NCBI GenBank assembly: GCA_964016885.1
Contig: OZ024743.1
Location: forward strand, 73,871,473-73,935,472
Source: Eledone cirrhosa
Lineage: Eukaryota > Mollusca > Cephalopoda > Octopoda > Eledonidae
Length of the DNA stretch: 64,000 nucleotides
Reading direction: 5' to 3'
The translations under genes and the position numbers were made by a program. How positions within the stretch are numbered: position 1 is the first letter of the stretch; every line of letters starts with the position of its first letter. The notes under the pieces are model-generated. The model had not been told where the DNA came from and did not search any database. It was given only the letters and a program-made list of their open reading frames with translations. Positions 48,120 through 58,243 of this stretch are shown in pieces.

Positions 48120-50746
48120 ATGGCCGTAATAAGAGTAGGGAGTTTAAATGTTCGAGGCCTGGGATCGTCCTGGAAGCAGGGTCACCTGGTCAACGACCTC
48201 AGGTCTCTAGAAATGGATGTAATTGCCGTCAGCGAGACCAGGATTTCCGACACGCGCGCACTATCCCCAATTTTCGACGACTATCAGATCTTTGCATCTG
48301 TTAGCCGGCCGGGAACGGGAGGCGGGGTGGCAGTGCTGATTAGGAAAGGCCTGGATCTCGAGGTAAGGTCGATCTTCCGGGACCCGGACAGGAAGTTAGT
48401 GGTCCTGGACGTGAACAATAACGAAGGTGGTGCCTTTAGACTGGTGGCCGTCTATGCCCCTACTGGGGCAGGACGGCCGGACTTCTTTAGACGCCTGGAA
48501 GCCTTTCTGGGTACGTCTCGCCCTTTACTGTTAGCGGGGGACTGGAACGGCATCTTAGACGCACGCTGGGACTGTGTGGGAGTATCCGATAGGAGCGGGG
48601 GGGGGGGGTAAAAGCTATAAGAACCTGTTCAGCCAGTTCCAACTGTCTGACAGGTACCGACTAGATTTCCCTAATGCGCCAGTGTAGACCTGGACTAACC
48701 GCATAGGGTCATCTAGGCGACCACTGATCTAGATCGTATATAGACAGGATATTCATTAGGAAAATAGACAGAAATAGTGTAAGCTGTCCACGTTTTGAAA
48801 CGGTCGCCTATTCAGATCACAAGTGTGTGATCTGTATGGTCGACCTAGATAAGACGCGTAGGTTAGGACCGGGTTACTGGAAGCTAAACATGTCATTTCC
48901 GGCACGTAAGGCTTATTGGGACCAGGTCAACAATTTAGTTAAGAAAAAGTTGACAGGGGTAGTCGTCAACAATAGATGGTGGGGGGCTCTCAAAAGAGAG
49001 ATTAGAGTAATGTTGATAGAGTTTAGCAAAGAAGTAGCGTTAGAGAAAAATAGAAAGGAGGGGGAGTTGGTAGATAAGTTAGACGAGGCTATTGGTAGTG
49101 GCATTGCAACTGATGTGCTAGCGGCGAGACAATTTCAGGCCCATAATTCTGCTCAACACTAAGTTTAAAATTTTGGCCAGGGTGTTAGCCAAGAGGTTGG
49201 CGCTTGTCATCGGGGATTTGGTTGGGGAGGCGCAAACTTGCGCAATCCCAACCAGGTTCATACACGACAACCTCCACCTAATGCGATACATAATAGAGAG
49301 GGTAGGGTGTAAACCTGGCTTCGGTGGGACTCTGATCAATTTAGATCAATCGAAAGCATTCGATAGGGTCGACCATCGGTATTTGGAGGCTGTCCTCAAG
49401 GCGGCTGGCTTCGGCCCCGTCTTCAGAAGCTGGATCGCTGCAATACACAGCGGCACCTGCTCGGTGGTCGGAAACTTATTGAAGGAATATGAAAGGTTGA
49501 CGGGAGCAAAAATTAACCCGGAAAAGTCGGTGGGCTTGCAACTCGGCTCCCGGAGATGCAAGTCCATGCCGTCCAACAGCGTCGTTAGGCGCTGGACGGA
49601 CGGACCGGTAAAGTTGCTAGGGGTTTGGTTCGGGCCAGACCTCCAGGTGGATAAGAATTCGGACGAAGTGACGGGCAGGGTAGCCAGTCTCACCCAGAAA
49701 TGGGCTGGGAGGAAGCTACCACTGAAAGGTCGGGCGGAGGTGGCGAAAGCGTGCATCGCGTCCGTCATCTACTACCGTCTGACTGTCGTCCCTTGCCCCC
49801 GTTCACGCCTCGCCCTCTTGGAGCGGCTCCTCTTCAAATTCTTGTGGAGGGGTCAGGTTCCGCTGATAAGGCGGTCCATCTGCTGCCAGCACCCTCTACG
49901 TGGAGGGCTGAGAATGCCGTGGCTAATGATGCGCAGACACCTGCTGAGGCTGCGGCATCTCCAGATATTCTGCCTAAACGGTGAACAGGTGTGGTCGCCG
50001 TTTGTCAGGCGGGCCTTTCCGCAGTTCGTTTCTTTGACTGAGCTGCCTTCCTGGGTCAAGAAGAAACCGATACCGGGTGACTGGCATCTGGAATGTTGCC
50101 AGGCACTCACTGCCCTCTATCAGGCGGGCAATGCGGTCAGTGAAACTTCCACTGTCGAGTTCTATAGAGGATTAGTGGTGGGAAAGTGCGACGACGCACT
50201 CAGAGAGGCTCTGGGAGTTGACGAAGTCGAACTAACCAGTCTGTACCGCAGGATTTTCGAGCCGGGTACGATGGATAATTTCCAAAAATCCCTCGCTTGG
50301 CAGTGCTACCGGGGGGCACTGCCGGTTCGAGATGAACTCTACAGGCACGGAAGTGCTGTCAGACGGACCTGCCCGAGATGCGCGCAGAGCGACGAAACCG
50401 TTCTGCACGCATTCGTCCAGTGTCCGTGCATTACTGACTTGTGGAGTTATCTCGAACAGCTGTTGTTGCGTGTAGAACGGATCCGGCTATCGGCCGAGTC
50501 CATAGTGAAGATCGACCTGCCGCCTTCTTTTGGCCAGGAAGGGCAGGCAATTTTCCTCTGTTTGGTGGCAGCAGTAGCGAAAGAGATTATATGGTGGACG
50601 AGGTTGAAAGGACTGAAGACAGACACTTTTCTCTTCGACCAATCCTCATCAACTTTTTCAAGTTTCACTTGGAAAGGAAGGTGAGGGTGGAGAGAGAAGT
50701 GCTGCCCCCTAGTACATTTGCCTGAAAGGTGGGTGAATGTGGCGAG
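48120..50746 (+). pseudogene. B3 ORF2, endonuclease intact to GDWNG, RT deleted for motifs B-C
   Basis: ATG 48120 opens 163 clean codons: GSLNVRGLG, VSETRIS, VAVYAPTGAGRPDFFRR and AGDWNG (48538-48552). A G10 run near 48598 then breaks the frame. The SDH motif is present (AYSDHKCVICMVDL, about 48809-48850). About 540 bp between TDVLA (49121) and NFRPII are deleted. The second long frame, 49173-50684 (503 codons), includes motif A (KAFDRVDHRYLEAVL) but jumps from SGTC to VVGNLLKEYERL, losing about 75 codons that hold motifs B and C. The post-RT region and the finger CPRCAQSDETVLHAFVQC are intact. A frameshift follows near 50645. Confidence 0.9.
48711..48734 (+). other. hAT excision footprint or deletion scar in B3
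   Basis: ATCTAG (48711-48716), then GCGACCACTG (48717-48726), then ATCTAGAT (48727-48734). In B2 the same site carries ATCTAGAT, the full hAT, ATCTAGAT, and the hAT's terminus in that orientation is GGCGACCACTG. B3 thus keeps the last 10 bp of the element between its two target-site copies. A1, without any insertion, reads GGGTCATCCAGATCATATCG here. Confidence 0.85.
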
Positions 50747-51036
50747 AATGGCACGTGTGGGCCTACTCTGGTCATGCGGCTGTAGGTGGGTAAATTTGAG
50801 GAGGAGTGGCGTGCCCTTTCAGGGTGTTCTCGAAGCGTTGGGTCGTTCAGGATTAGTGGGGTACCTGAGCGAACCCTGGGTGGTCATCCCTCCTATTGGG
50901 GAATTTTTCTTGTATTTTTCTTGTTACTTTGTTATTGTTATTCCTATTATTTACTCGATTTATCTGTAAAACCCCACTGTCCCAGTTTTTTGTATTGTCC
51001 CCTATATGTCGACCCTTGTGGCCAATAAATGAAATC

Positions 51037-51085
51037 ATTATTATGTACTGGGTAATTGCTGGCCTTGTGCCTAAAGTAGAAACAA

Positions 51086-51112
<27 letters not shown>
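51037..51112 (+). repeat. (ATT)n 3' flank of B3 with an embedded SINE tail
   Basis: ATTATTAT (51037-51044), then about 40 bp of SINE 3' end (GTACTGGGTAATTGCTGGCC..AAAGTAGAAACA), then (ATT)n to 51112. The SINE tail is in the same orientation as the ATT strand. Confidence 0.88.
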
Positions 51113-51116
<4 letters not shown>

Positions 51117-51223
51117 TGTCATCGTTATTATTGTTAATAATTCGAATTTTTCAGATTCAATAAATTTCTCTGCTGTACTTTCCCGGTTTACGTAATGTCT
51201 CTTAATATACATCAATTGATATA

Positions 51224-51340
51224 GCATGGCCGTATGGTTTGGAAGTTTATTTCTCTATCATTAGGTCAAGGTTTCGATCCCACTGCACCACATCATGGAT
51301 AAGTGTTATTTAACCATAGTTTAGTTTCGATTCGTGTTTT
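51224..51340 (+). mobile_element. Possible diverged tRNA-like SINE
   Basis: GGCCGTATGGTTTGGAAGTTTATT..TCATTAGGTCAAGGTTTCGATCCCACTG has A-box- and B-box-like parts (GTTTCGATCCC). The body does not match the other SINEs, so this is uncertain. Confidence 0.4.
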
Positions 51341-51736
51341 ATGAGTTTCTCTGAAAATTGCATTAATAATACACGTGTCTGTGGAATAGAATCCTTAACT
51401 ATTCTCACGTAAATTCAATGAGAAAGTTGTTCCATTGATTGGACAATTAGAACATCGTCGAAATAGACGGAGGACCATTTCATTCCATTCAATGCACTAT
51501 TGTTAGAAATATTCACCTTACTAATTCCATGTAATGAATGTCGGTATAGTATTAGTTTGTACTTGTACTTGTGGTGGTGTTCACCCGGGGTGGCTTGAGC
51601 CAGTTCCATCGAAGGAATTCACGGTGTAAGCTCACATCAATGAAATCTCAGTATTGTCGTTATGAAAGTTTGAAATATTCTATATAAATTCCAGTCGCAA
51701 TAATGTGTACATATTATATTTTATTTTTATTATTAA
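51341..51736. other. Intergenic with one dispersed repeat
   Basis: 51424-51470 (AAGTTGTTCCATTGATTGGACAATTAGAACATCGTCG) resembles 63186-63225 (AAGGTTGTTCCATCGATCGAAC..CTGGAACACTCATCG). It is a short dispersed unit, perhaps an old SINE tail. Nothing else recognised. Confidence 0.5.
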
Positions 51737-53306
51737 CTAGCAGAAGAACCACCCTTCGAGCGGTTTTCTGCATATTGATATACGCAAATGTATATGCTCA
51801 TAGATATGATACGTAAATTGACAATATGCACATACACTGAACAAAGACCTTGTTACACTTACTTCTGTAATCAGTAAAGTAATGCATAAAAAAAAGGCGA
51901 TAATGAAGATGGAAAAGCGATGAAACCGTTGACGGAAAATGTTCATGAATCTTCTCTTGAGTATGTCGATGGGAAGCTTCAAGCAGTGAATTTGAAAATA
52001 GATGCTGCTGGTATGAATGAATGAATTACATTTACCAATATGAAGAGTTGACCTTCGCTATATTGTTGTTTTACTGAATTCACATATAGACTTCTTAAGT
52101 TTTTGTAGTGTGCCTTTTCTAGCAGTCAAAATGAAACTGAAACGCATTTCAACTAAAAGAGAGTGATAGCTATTTCACATGACTGTGGAATTTCTTTGTA
52201 GACACAGTTGTCAGTAAACAAATCCCTTACATTTAATATTTTTATATTTTCCTTTTTTGCAACTCGTGATAATGCAACATACATCTAACCCTGTGATGAG
52301 AATTGTGTTGGTAGATATACACCTATCTTTTCAAATGTCTGCCCTTCTGCCTTGTTGCATGTAAGGGCAAAGGCTGGTTTGACAGGAAATTGCTTGTGAG
52401 TAAAGGCGAAAGGGAAATCAAGCTCATGAGATACATATGGTATCCTTGGGATTATCAGCCTTGTTCCAGCATTGGGGCTCAATGCCACTTCACATTCAAT
52501 TACATGATTATGTAAACTGATGATGATGTAGCCTGTACCATTGCAATGCCCGTTTAGAGGATCCGGATTTCTCAGAAGCATGATGCAACTCCCTTTCTTC
52601 AGTTTAAGTATGTGTGTTGGGAAGCCTGATGGGGTAAGTTTGTTAATGAACTCGATTGGATATTGCAGTTCATTATCTACTGTATGAGAGCTTCTCTAGA
52701 TTATTTCATGACCAGGGAAGTTGTTGACCATGAACTCATTCACCAATATTGCTGCATCATTTGTTGGAGTGATAATGGCTCTATTTGCAAGCCATAGTGG
52801 GTTTGTGTAGTTTCCTGGAATATTTGTATACACAAAATCACGCATTCCAGACACATTACCATATTCCAGACAAAGTTCATTTGGCAGAAGAATTGTGAAT
52901 GCACCTACAGTTGGTACAATTGGAATGTTACCATTTCCCACATCAAGAAGGTAGTTTACAAACTGTCTATCATCAGAATTCTCTGCATTAATTAACCGTT
53001 GATTGGTTGTCATCTCCATGGCTTCTACATAGTCTTAGAGATAGGATCTCTTGATGGTTGCCTCAATTATTTTAGGTCTAGCACCATGACGTACAACTGG
53101 AAGAATTTGCTTCTAGTCACCAGATAGTAATACTGTTAGACCACCAAATGGCTTTTTGCAATCTCGAACATCTTTGAAGCTCCTGTCAAGGCATTCAAAG
53201 ATATGCTTATGTCCCATACTTATCTCGTCAATGATTAGCAGGTCACCTTGCTGCATAAGTTTACCTGTGGCATCCCTCTTTGTCAAGAAGTAAGTTGATT
53301 TCTCAC
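51737..53306 (-). mobile_element. Helitron 3' half
   Basis: The minus-strand 3' terminus has the classical form: a hairpin (AACCGCTC-GAA-GGGTGGTT, with two wobble pairs; plus coordinates 51747-51765), six bases, then CTAG (51737-51740) followed by T. Helitrons end in CTRR and insert between A and T. Upstream lies the helicase remnant 53306-52153. The 5' half (Rep domain, TC terminus) is absent; sequence identity stops where SINEs are inserted at 53311. Confidence 0.8.
52153..53306 (-). pseudogene. Helitron PIF1-like helicase, C-terminal part (broken)
   Basis: Minus-strand reading: TKRDATGKLMQQGDLLIIDE (Walker B), SMGHKHIFECLDRSFKDVR, PFGGLTVLLSGD then TAG then KQILPVVRHGARPKI, MTTNQRLINAENSDD (open 53019-52696), GNYTNPLWLANRAIITPTN, HILKLKKGSCIMLLRNPDP, FALTCNKAEGQTFEKIGVYL, then a TAG where GQMYVALSR is expected, and MYVALSRV as the last helicase motif. 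At least three stops; Walker A is missing. In Helitrons this domain unwinds DNA during rolling-circle transposition. It resembles PIF1-like host helicases but sits directly upstream of a Helitron 3' end. Confidence 0.88.
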
Positions 53307-53310
53307 TTAG

Positions 53311-53537
53311 GGCGGTGGATTAGCAGTACCCGGTTGAGCGACGGATCACATGCTTCGTGACATACAGTTATGACCCTTTACGTTCTGAGCTCAAATCATC
53401 CCGCCGTGGTTAGCTTTTCCTTTCATCATTACGGGGTCGATAAAATAAAATACCAGTAATGCACTAAGGTCGATCTGATCGACTTCCCCCTCCCCTTCAA
53501 ATTGCTCACCTTGTGCCTAAAGTAGAAACAATTATTA
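53311..53537 (+). mobile_element. SINE, first of a tandem pair inside the Helitron helicase
   Basis: GGCGGTGGATTAGCAGTACCCGG head, B box AGCTCAAATCATCCCGCCG, GGGGTCGATAAAATAAAATACC, GTCGATCTGATCGACTT (long variant), AAAGTAGAAACAATTATTA end. It is flanked by GATTTCTCACTTA (left) and AATTTCTCACTTAA (right). Confidence 0.92.
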
Positions 53538-53551
53538 ATTTCTCACTTAAG

Positions 53552-53773
53552 GGCGATGGATTGGCGGTAATTAGTAGACCGATGGATAAAATGCTTTGCA
53601 ACAGAGTGTTACGGCCCTTTACGTTCTGAGTTCAAATCCCGCCGAAGTTAATTATACTTTTCATCCTTACAGGGTCGATAAAATAATGTAATATTAACGC
53701 ACTGGGGTCGAGTGAATATACTTTCCTTCCCCAATTATTGTTGGTTTGGTGCCTAAATCAGAAACAATTATTA
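53552..53773 (+). mobile_element. SINE, second of the tandem pair
   Basis: GGCGATGGATTGGCGGTAATTAG head, B box GTTCAAATCCCGCCGAAG, GTCGATAAAATAATG, GTCGAGTGAATATACTT, AAATCAGAAACAATTATTA end. It is followed by AATTTCTCAC, a further copy of the target sequence shared with its neighbour. Confidence 0.92.
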
Positions 53774-53779
53774 ATTTCT

Positions 53780-53895
53780 CACGAATGGAGAGGGAGAGGG
53801 AGAGAGAGAGGAGGGAGGGAGGAGGAGGTAGTGAGGGAGAGAAATGGGGTGGCGAGGGAGAGAGAGGGGGAGGTGGCGAGGGAGAGAGTAACTTT
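53780..53895. repeat. (GAGAGG)n-like purine tract
   Basis: Degenerate GGGAGAGAGAGG repeats, strongly purine-biased on the plus strand. Confidence 0.9.
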
Positions 53896-54014
53896 CTAAT
53901 AGAGAGATAAAACTCTTTCGTTGGAATTTCGACATCAACAAGGTAATTATGTATGTATGTGTTTGTGGTTGGAAGACCCTGCTTGTGTGGGTATGTATGT
54001 TTTGAGTTAGGTGT

Positions 54015-54199
54015 GTAGATATACATGTTTCTATATCTGGTTTTGTGAAGCTCAGATTCTCAAGATTTATACTGAGACAGTTAATAACATATCCCAGAGC
54101 CCCAATAATCTCAGGTATAAATCTGAAGGTATAGTCAGGGTGGAGTATCTGCAGGTTCGTCATTAGTTCAGCATAAATATTCTCCTTTTCGGTAATCAT
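54015..54199 (-). pseudogene. Scrap of another restriction-like-endonuclease LINE
   Basis: About 60 codons: EKENIYAELMTNLQILHPDY, FRFIPEIIGALGYVINCLS. The IP.I.GALG block parallels VVVGALGMI of family C and VIGALGTI of family D, near the C-terminus. It is a different family and too short to classify. Confidence 0.55.
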
Positions 54200-54231
54200 T
54201 AGTATTTATATATGTATGCAGGCATTTATAC

Positions 54232-54234
<3 letters not shown>

Positions 54235-54282
<48 letters not shown>

Positions 54283-54288
54283 TGTATA

Positions 54289-54320
<32 letters not shown>
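54235..54320. repeat. (CA)n and (AT)n microsatellites
   Basis: CA units at 54235-54277, AT units at 54292-54320. Confidence 0.96.
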
Positions 54321-54323
<3 letters not shown>

Positions 54324-54479
54324 CGGTGATCACTTTAGAAACTTTAGTCCTAAATTGGGGAGTCTCTTGAAAAGCTCCAAGTCTCATGGATAATACTAAG
54401 ATTGGACATATCCACAAAGTACGAGCGAAACTATCGATAGTCGGGACTAGAAGAATTTTGGTAAAGTTTATCTATATTT

Positions 54480-54735
54480 TTTCTTCAAACTTTCATTTTA
54501 GACTTAGTTCCGTCTAATTGATTATTTGTCTAGTTAATTTCAACGGACTAAGAGGAAAGACTGGATAAATTTTATCTGACTGTTTCTCACAGAGAAATTG
54601 ACATTTATCTGTTATTTCTTCAAAGTTACATTTTAAACTTAGCTCCGTTTAAATGATTATTTATCTGGTTGTTTTCTACGGACCAGGGTGAAGAAAAATT
54701 GAATATATTTTGTCTGACTATTCTTCAAACTTATA
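54480..54735. repeat. Imperfect direct repeat of about 125 bp
   Basis: Two diverged copies share TTCTTCAAA.TT.CATTTTA.ACTTAG.TCCGT.TAA.TGATTATT and TGTCTGACT. Source unknown. Confidence 0.6.
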
Positions 54736-54754
54736 ATTTTATATATATATATAT

Positions 54755-54985
54755 ACAGGAGCCGACCGGCGAACAAACATCAACACATTCGGCCGTCCAC
54801 TGTATCACGAAAATAAAATTGTTTTGGGGTAGTTTTTAATGATTTCAAACACTTTTAAAGGGTTTTCTGCCGTCTGAAGAGCTCAGGCTATCATAGTTAG
54901 TAGCCCTCAACGAAATACGTGTAACAGAGAGTTAAATAAACCTAATTCAACTGCTCATGGCCTGCGATATTTTTAATAATAACAA
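54755..54985 (+). other. Unit with a hammerhead-like core
   Basis: CTGAAGA (54874-54880), a loop containing the pairing GGCTA..TAGCC, then GAAA (54912-54915). It starts after an (AT)n tract and ends near TAATAATAAC. It has no homology to elements G or H outside the motif. An adjoining 54986-55138 segment is AT-rich. Confidence 0.4.
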
Positions 54986-55138
54986 TTTTATATATATATT
55001 AGGTAGTAACATGTAATAGAATTATATATATATATATTTATATATATATATATATAAATATATAACGAAGGAATTGTGGTAAGGAACCAGATGGACCATA
55101 ACGCACCAAAGTACTCAATACTTAGCGTAGTAGAGTGG

Positions 55139-55650
55139 GTAATAGGAACAAGTATGACCCCGACGGCAGAGCTCAAGCCGTTTCGACAGCTATACCAATG
55201 AGAAATTTGGTGATTGTAGAAGTGGAGTAGTAACCAGAAATTGTTTTTATATATTTATTTCCTTATTTTTATAATGGGTTTTTTTTTTCTTACTCCCTTT
55301 CGATTTACCTATTCTTTCACACACCCCTCCTCTTCTCCAGTACACTTTTTTCGACCTTTTTACGTTATCCTTAGAATCTGCTGTATAGATTTCAATTTCA
55401 ACGCTTCACTGGGTTTCTCCCACTCCCTCTTTGTTCTACGGCAAGTTCAGCCAACCCTACCTCCCACCAATTGTCATGATCTGTCTTTACAACAAATTTT
55501 TGACCAACCCTCTTGACAATTACTATCTTCCCATATAAAGTAATACCCCCTGAGAAGTTCGGCTATTTATTTACCAGGCTAAAAATTCTTATTTAGTTCA
55601 GAAATAGCTGTCGAAACGGCTTGAGCTCTGCCGTCGGGTTCATACTTGTT

Positions 55651-55656
<6 letters not shown>
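55139..55656. mobile_element. Element F with about 50-bp inverted ends
   Basis: TAGGAACAAGTATGACCCCGACGGCAGAGCTCAAGCCGTTTCGACAGCTAT (about 55141-55191) is repeated inverted at 55605-55656. The interior is pyrimidine-rich (55250-55480) and non-coding. A related copy lies in minus orientation at 63473 onward. The conserved end is GTCGAAACGGCTTGAGCTC..GTCGG..C.TACT.GTTCCTA followed by (TA)n. Confidence 0.75.

Positions 55657-55725
<69 letters not shown>
55657..55725. repeat. (TA)n microsatellite
   Basis: About 35 TA units between element F and the left arm of the large palindrome. Confidence 0.97.
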
Positions 55726-55729
<4 letters not shown>

Positions 55730-56365
55730 AGGATGAATATAAAATGAAAGTGCTTTTGTTAAAAAAGGAATTTATTAGGTATTGACATATGTTTCTGTAA
55801 CAGACCGAATACCTATGTATCGCTGCTTGCGTAATCATATAATGTTAGCAAGTATTCGATAGCAAATGTATAATCAGTTGTCACTTCTTCAGAGATTTTG
55901 GATAAACTGGATAAAATCAGAAAAATTGAAGTATTTATATTAGTAAAAGAGGAAGGAACAGAGGGGATAGAATATGACAGATGGTAAAATAATTTACTGC
56001 TAAACAAGTATATAATGGGTTTTTAATGAGAATACCATGAGTAAATCTAAATAAGAATTTTGGGGGTGCCGATTTTAATCTCTACTTGACCAACTGGACA
56101 GTGGACAGGGCTGGTCATTTGGTGCAGTAGTATTAATCATAAAGTGTCAATTGGGGAAGGGGGAGATTTCGATTGCTACTAAATAACATCAATGCTAGTG
56201 GTCAGCTGGTATTTGCTCTAGGGAATTGAATCAAAAAATCAGAAATCTCATTTTATCTATAGCAGTTTGTATTAAAAGGTAAATAATAGAAGAGTTGATA
56301 GAATTAAGACTAATAAAGAATGTTCATATCTATTTTGACAATCAAACGGGGATAGAGACAGGCGT

Positions 56366-56825
56366 TCAATCCTGGTAGTATTTATAATATGAAAATGTAG
56401 ATTTTAAGCGATGGTTACAGTATAACGATCGCTCTATTCTGTTATTTAATAAAATGTTTTTGGATTTCATAATACAAAATAATTCTACATTACATAATCT
56501 ACAAAATTCCTGTCCATTGGAATATGGGGGGGCAGTCGCTATTATATCCCATTTTAGGTGAAATTGTTGGTTATTTTCACGCAGCTGCCAAGCCTTGTCT
56601 GCGAGTGTTGTTACATAACGCTGGTTTTCATGTTTTATCGAATAACGATGTCTATAAAGGCGTGATTTAAAGGAGGTGGCTGTAGATCCCACATAGTACC
56701 ACTTCTGTCTATCCGATTCGATAGTACATTTGTATACGATGTTGCGTTCAAGACACTGGTTGTTCAACGGACACATTCCTGGTTGGACACAGTTGCAATT
56801 ACAATTTTGCGTTGTTGTATTGCCA
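56366..56825 (-). pseudogene. Penelope-like GIY-YIG endonuclease, left arm (5'-truncated)
   Basis: Reads outward to the left. From the centre: HGNTTTQNCNCNC, CPLNNQCLERNIVYKCTIE, the GIY-YIG core WYYVGSTATSFKSRLYRHR (catalytic Arg within FKSR), LADKAWQLREN, then EFCRLCNVELFCIMKSKN and LNNRIE. In Penelope-like elements this domain follows the RT and makes the nick for priming. The RT is missing here. It is open to the stop at 56366. Confidence 0.88.
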
Positions 56826-57285
56826 TGGCAATACAACAACGCAAAATTGTAATTGCAACTGTGTCCAACCAGGAATGTGTCCGTTGAACAACCAGTGTCT
56901 TGAACGCAACATCGTATACAAATGTACTATCGAATCGGATAGACAGAAGTGGTACTATGTGGGATCTACAGCCACCTCCTTTAAATCACGCCTTTATAGA
57001 CATCGTTATTCGATAAAACATGAAAACCAGCGTTATGTAACAACACTCGCAGACAAGGCTTGGCAGCTGCGTGAAAATAACCAACAATTTCACCTAAAAT
57101 GGGATATAATAGCGACTGCCCCCCCATATTCCAATGGACAGGAATTTTGTAGATTATGTAATGTAGAATTATTTTGTATTATGAAATCCAAAAACATTTT
57201 ATTAAATAACAGAATAGAGCGATCGTTATACTGTAACCATCGCTTAAAATCTACATTTTCATATTATAAATACTACCAGGATTGA
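56826..57285 (+). pseudogene. Penelope-like GIY-YIG endonuclease, right arm (5'-truncated)
   Basis: Exact mirror of the left-arm reading frame, ending at the TGA at 57283-57285. The apparent start upstream of 56826 uses bases of the other arm. The fingers CNCNC..CPL..QC and CRLC precede and follow the GIY-YIG core, as usual in this family. Confidence 0.88.
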
Positions 57286-57925
57286 ACGCCTGTCTCTATC
57301 CCCGTTTGATTGTCAAAATAGATATGAACATTCTTTATTAGTCTTAATTCTATCAACTCTTCTATTATTTACCTTTTAATACAAACTGCTATAGATAAAA
57401 TGAGATTTCTGATTTTTTGATTCAATTCCCTAGAGCAAATACCAGCTGACCACTAGCATTGATGTTATTTAGTAGCAATCGAAATCTCCCCCTTCCCCAA
57501 TTGACACTTTATGATTAATACTACTGCACCAAATGACCAGCCCTGTCCACTGTCCAGTTGGTCAAGTAGAGATTAAAATCGGCACCCCCAAAATTCTTAT
57601 TTAGATTTACTCATGGTATTCTCATTAAAAACCCATTATATACTTGTTTAGCAGTAAATTATTTTACCATCTGTCATATTCTATCCCCTCTGTTCCTTCC
57701 TCTTTTACTAATATAAATACTTCAATTTTTCTGATTTTATCCAGTTTATCCAAAATCTCTGAAGAAGTGACAACTGATTATACATTTGCTATCGAATACT
57801 TGCTAACATTATATGATTACGCAAGCAGCGATACATAGGTATTCGGTCTGTTACAGAAACATATGTCAATACCTAATAAATTCCTTTTTTAACAAAAGCA
57901 CTTTCATTTTATATTCATCCTTTCT

Positions 57926-58032
57926 ACATTTCTCCGGAATATAATTTATACTCGTTGAGCAAACCTGCACGTACGCTGTTCATCTCTAACGTAACGATAT
58001 ATTATCACTACATTATTGATAACCTGAAATTT

Positions 58033-58064
<32 letters not shown>

Positions 58065-58233
58065 AAACAATGAATAAAAACAAAGAACAAGTTCCTTATA
58101 TTAAAAAATTCATCATTTTACGCTCGTTTCTAGGATATATATTTGTGTTGGTATATATATCATATAGATCTATGTAAACATATTACAAACTATCAGAGGA
58201 AATATACATACCTTCACATATATATGCTGTCTT
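57926..58233. other. Intergenic, AT-rich
   Basis: Short (TA)n at 58034-58058; nothing else recognised. Confidence 0.6.
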
Positions 58234-58243
58234 CAGAAATAAT

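Larger units (their letters stand above)
46010..51036 (+). mobile_element. Family B LINE, copy B3, both ends present
   Basis: About 5.0 kb, plus sense, starting right after (ATT)6 with GAGTCTGAACGGACGTCATTTT (B2: GGTCTAAGCGGACGTATTTT) and ending CCCTTGTGGCCAATAAATGAAATC before ATT. It is shorter than B2's LINE part because of two internal deletions in ORF2. It carries the trace of a hAT end at 48711-48734. Confidence 0.94.
55726..57925. mobile_element. 2.2-kb palindrome of two Penelope-like 3' ends, head to head
   Basis: Arms 55726-56825 and 56826-57925 mirror each other around the centre TGCCA|TGGCA, with no spacer. The reading frames on the two arms are equidistant from the centre and encode identical proteins (157 and 64 residues), so there are no indels and essentially no coding differences over 1.1 kb. 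Each arm is the 3' end of a Penelope-like element (GIY-YIG domain plus about 640 bp of 3' UTR), truncated at the centre, with 3' ends facing outward. Confidence 0.95.

Noticed and set aside
52153..53306. Possible host PIF1 DNA helicase gene
   Set aside because: Contains at least three stops, lacks Walker A, and is followed by a typical Helitron 3' end.
55541..55640. CTGAGAAG..GTCGAAACGG in element F as another hammerhead-like core
   Set aside because: The first box is CTGAGAA, not CTGANGA, and the distance and pairing do not fit.
57759..57797. CTGAAGA..CGAAT in the Penelope 3' UTR as a hammerhead-like core
   Set aside because: The second box is GAAT and no stem forms between the boxes. It may be a decayed relic, but I cannot support it.
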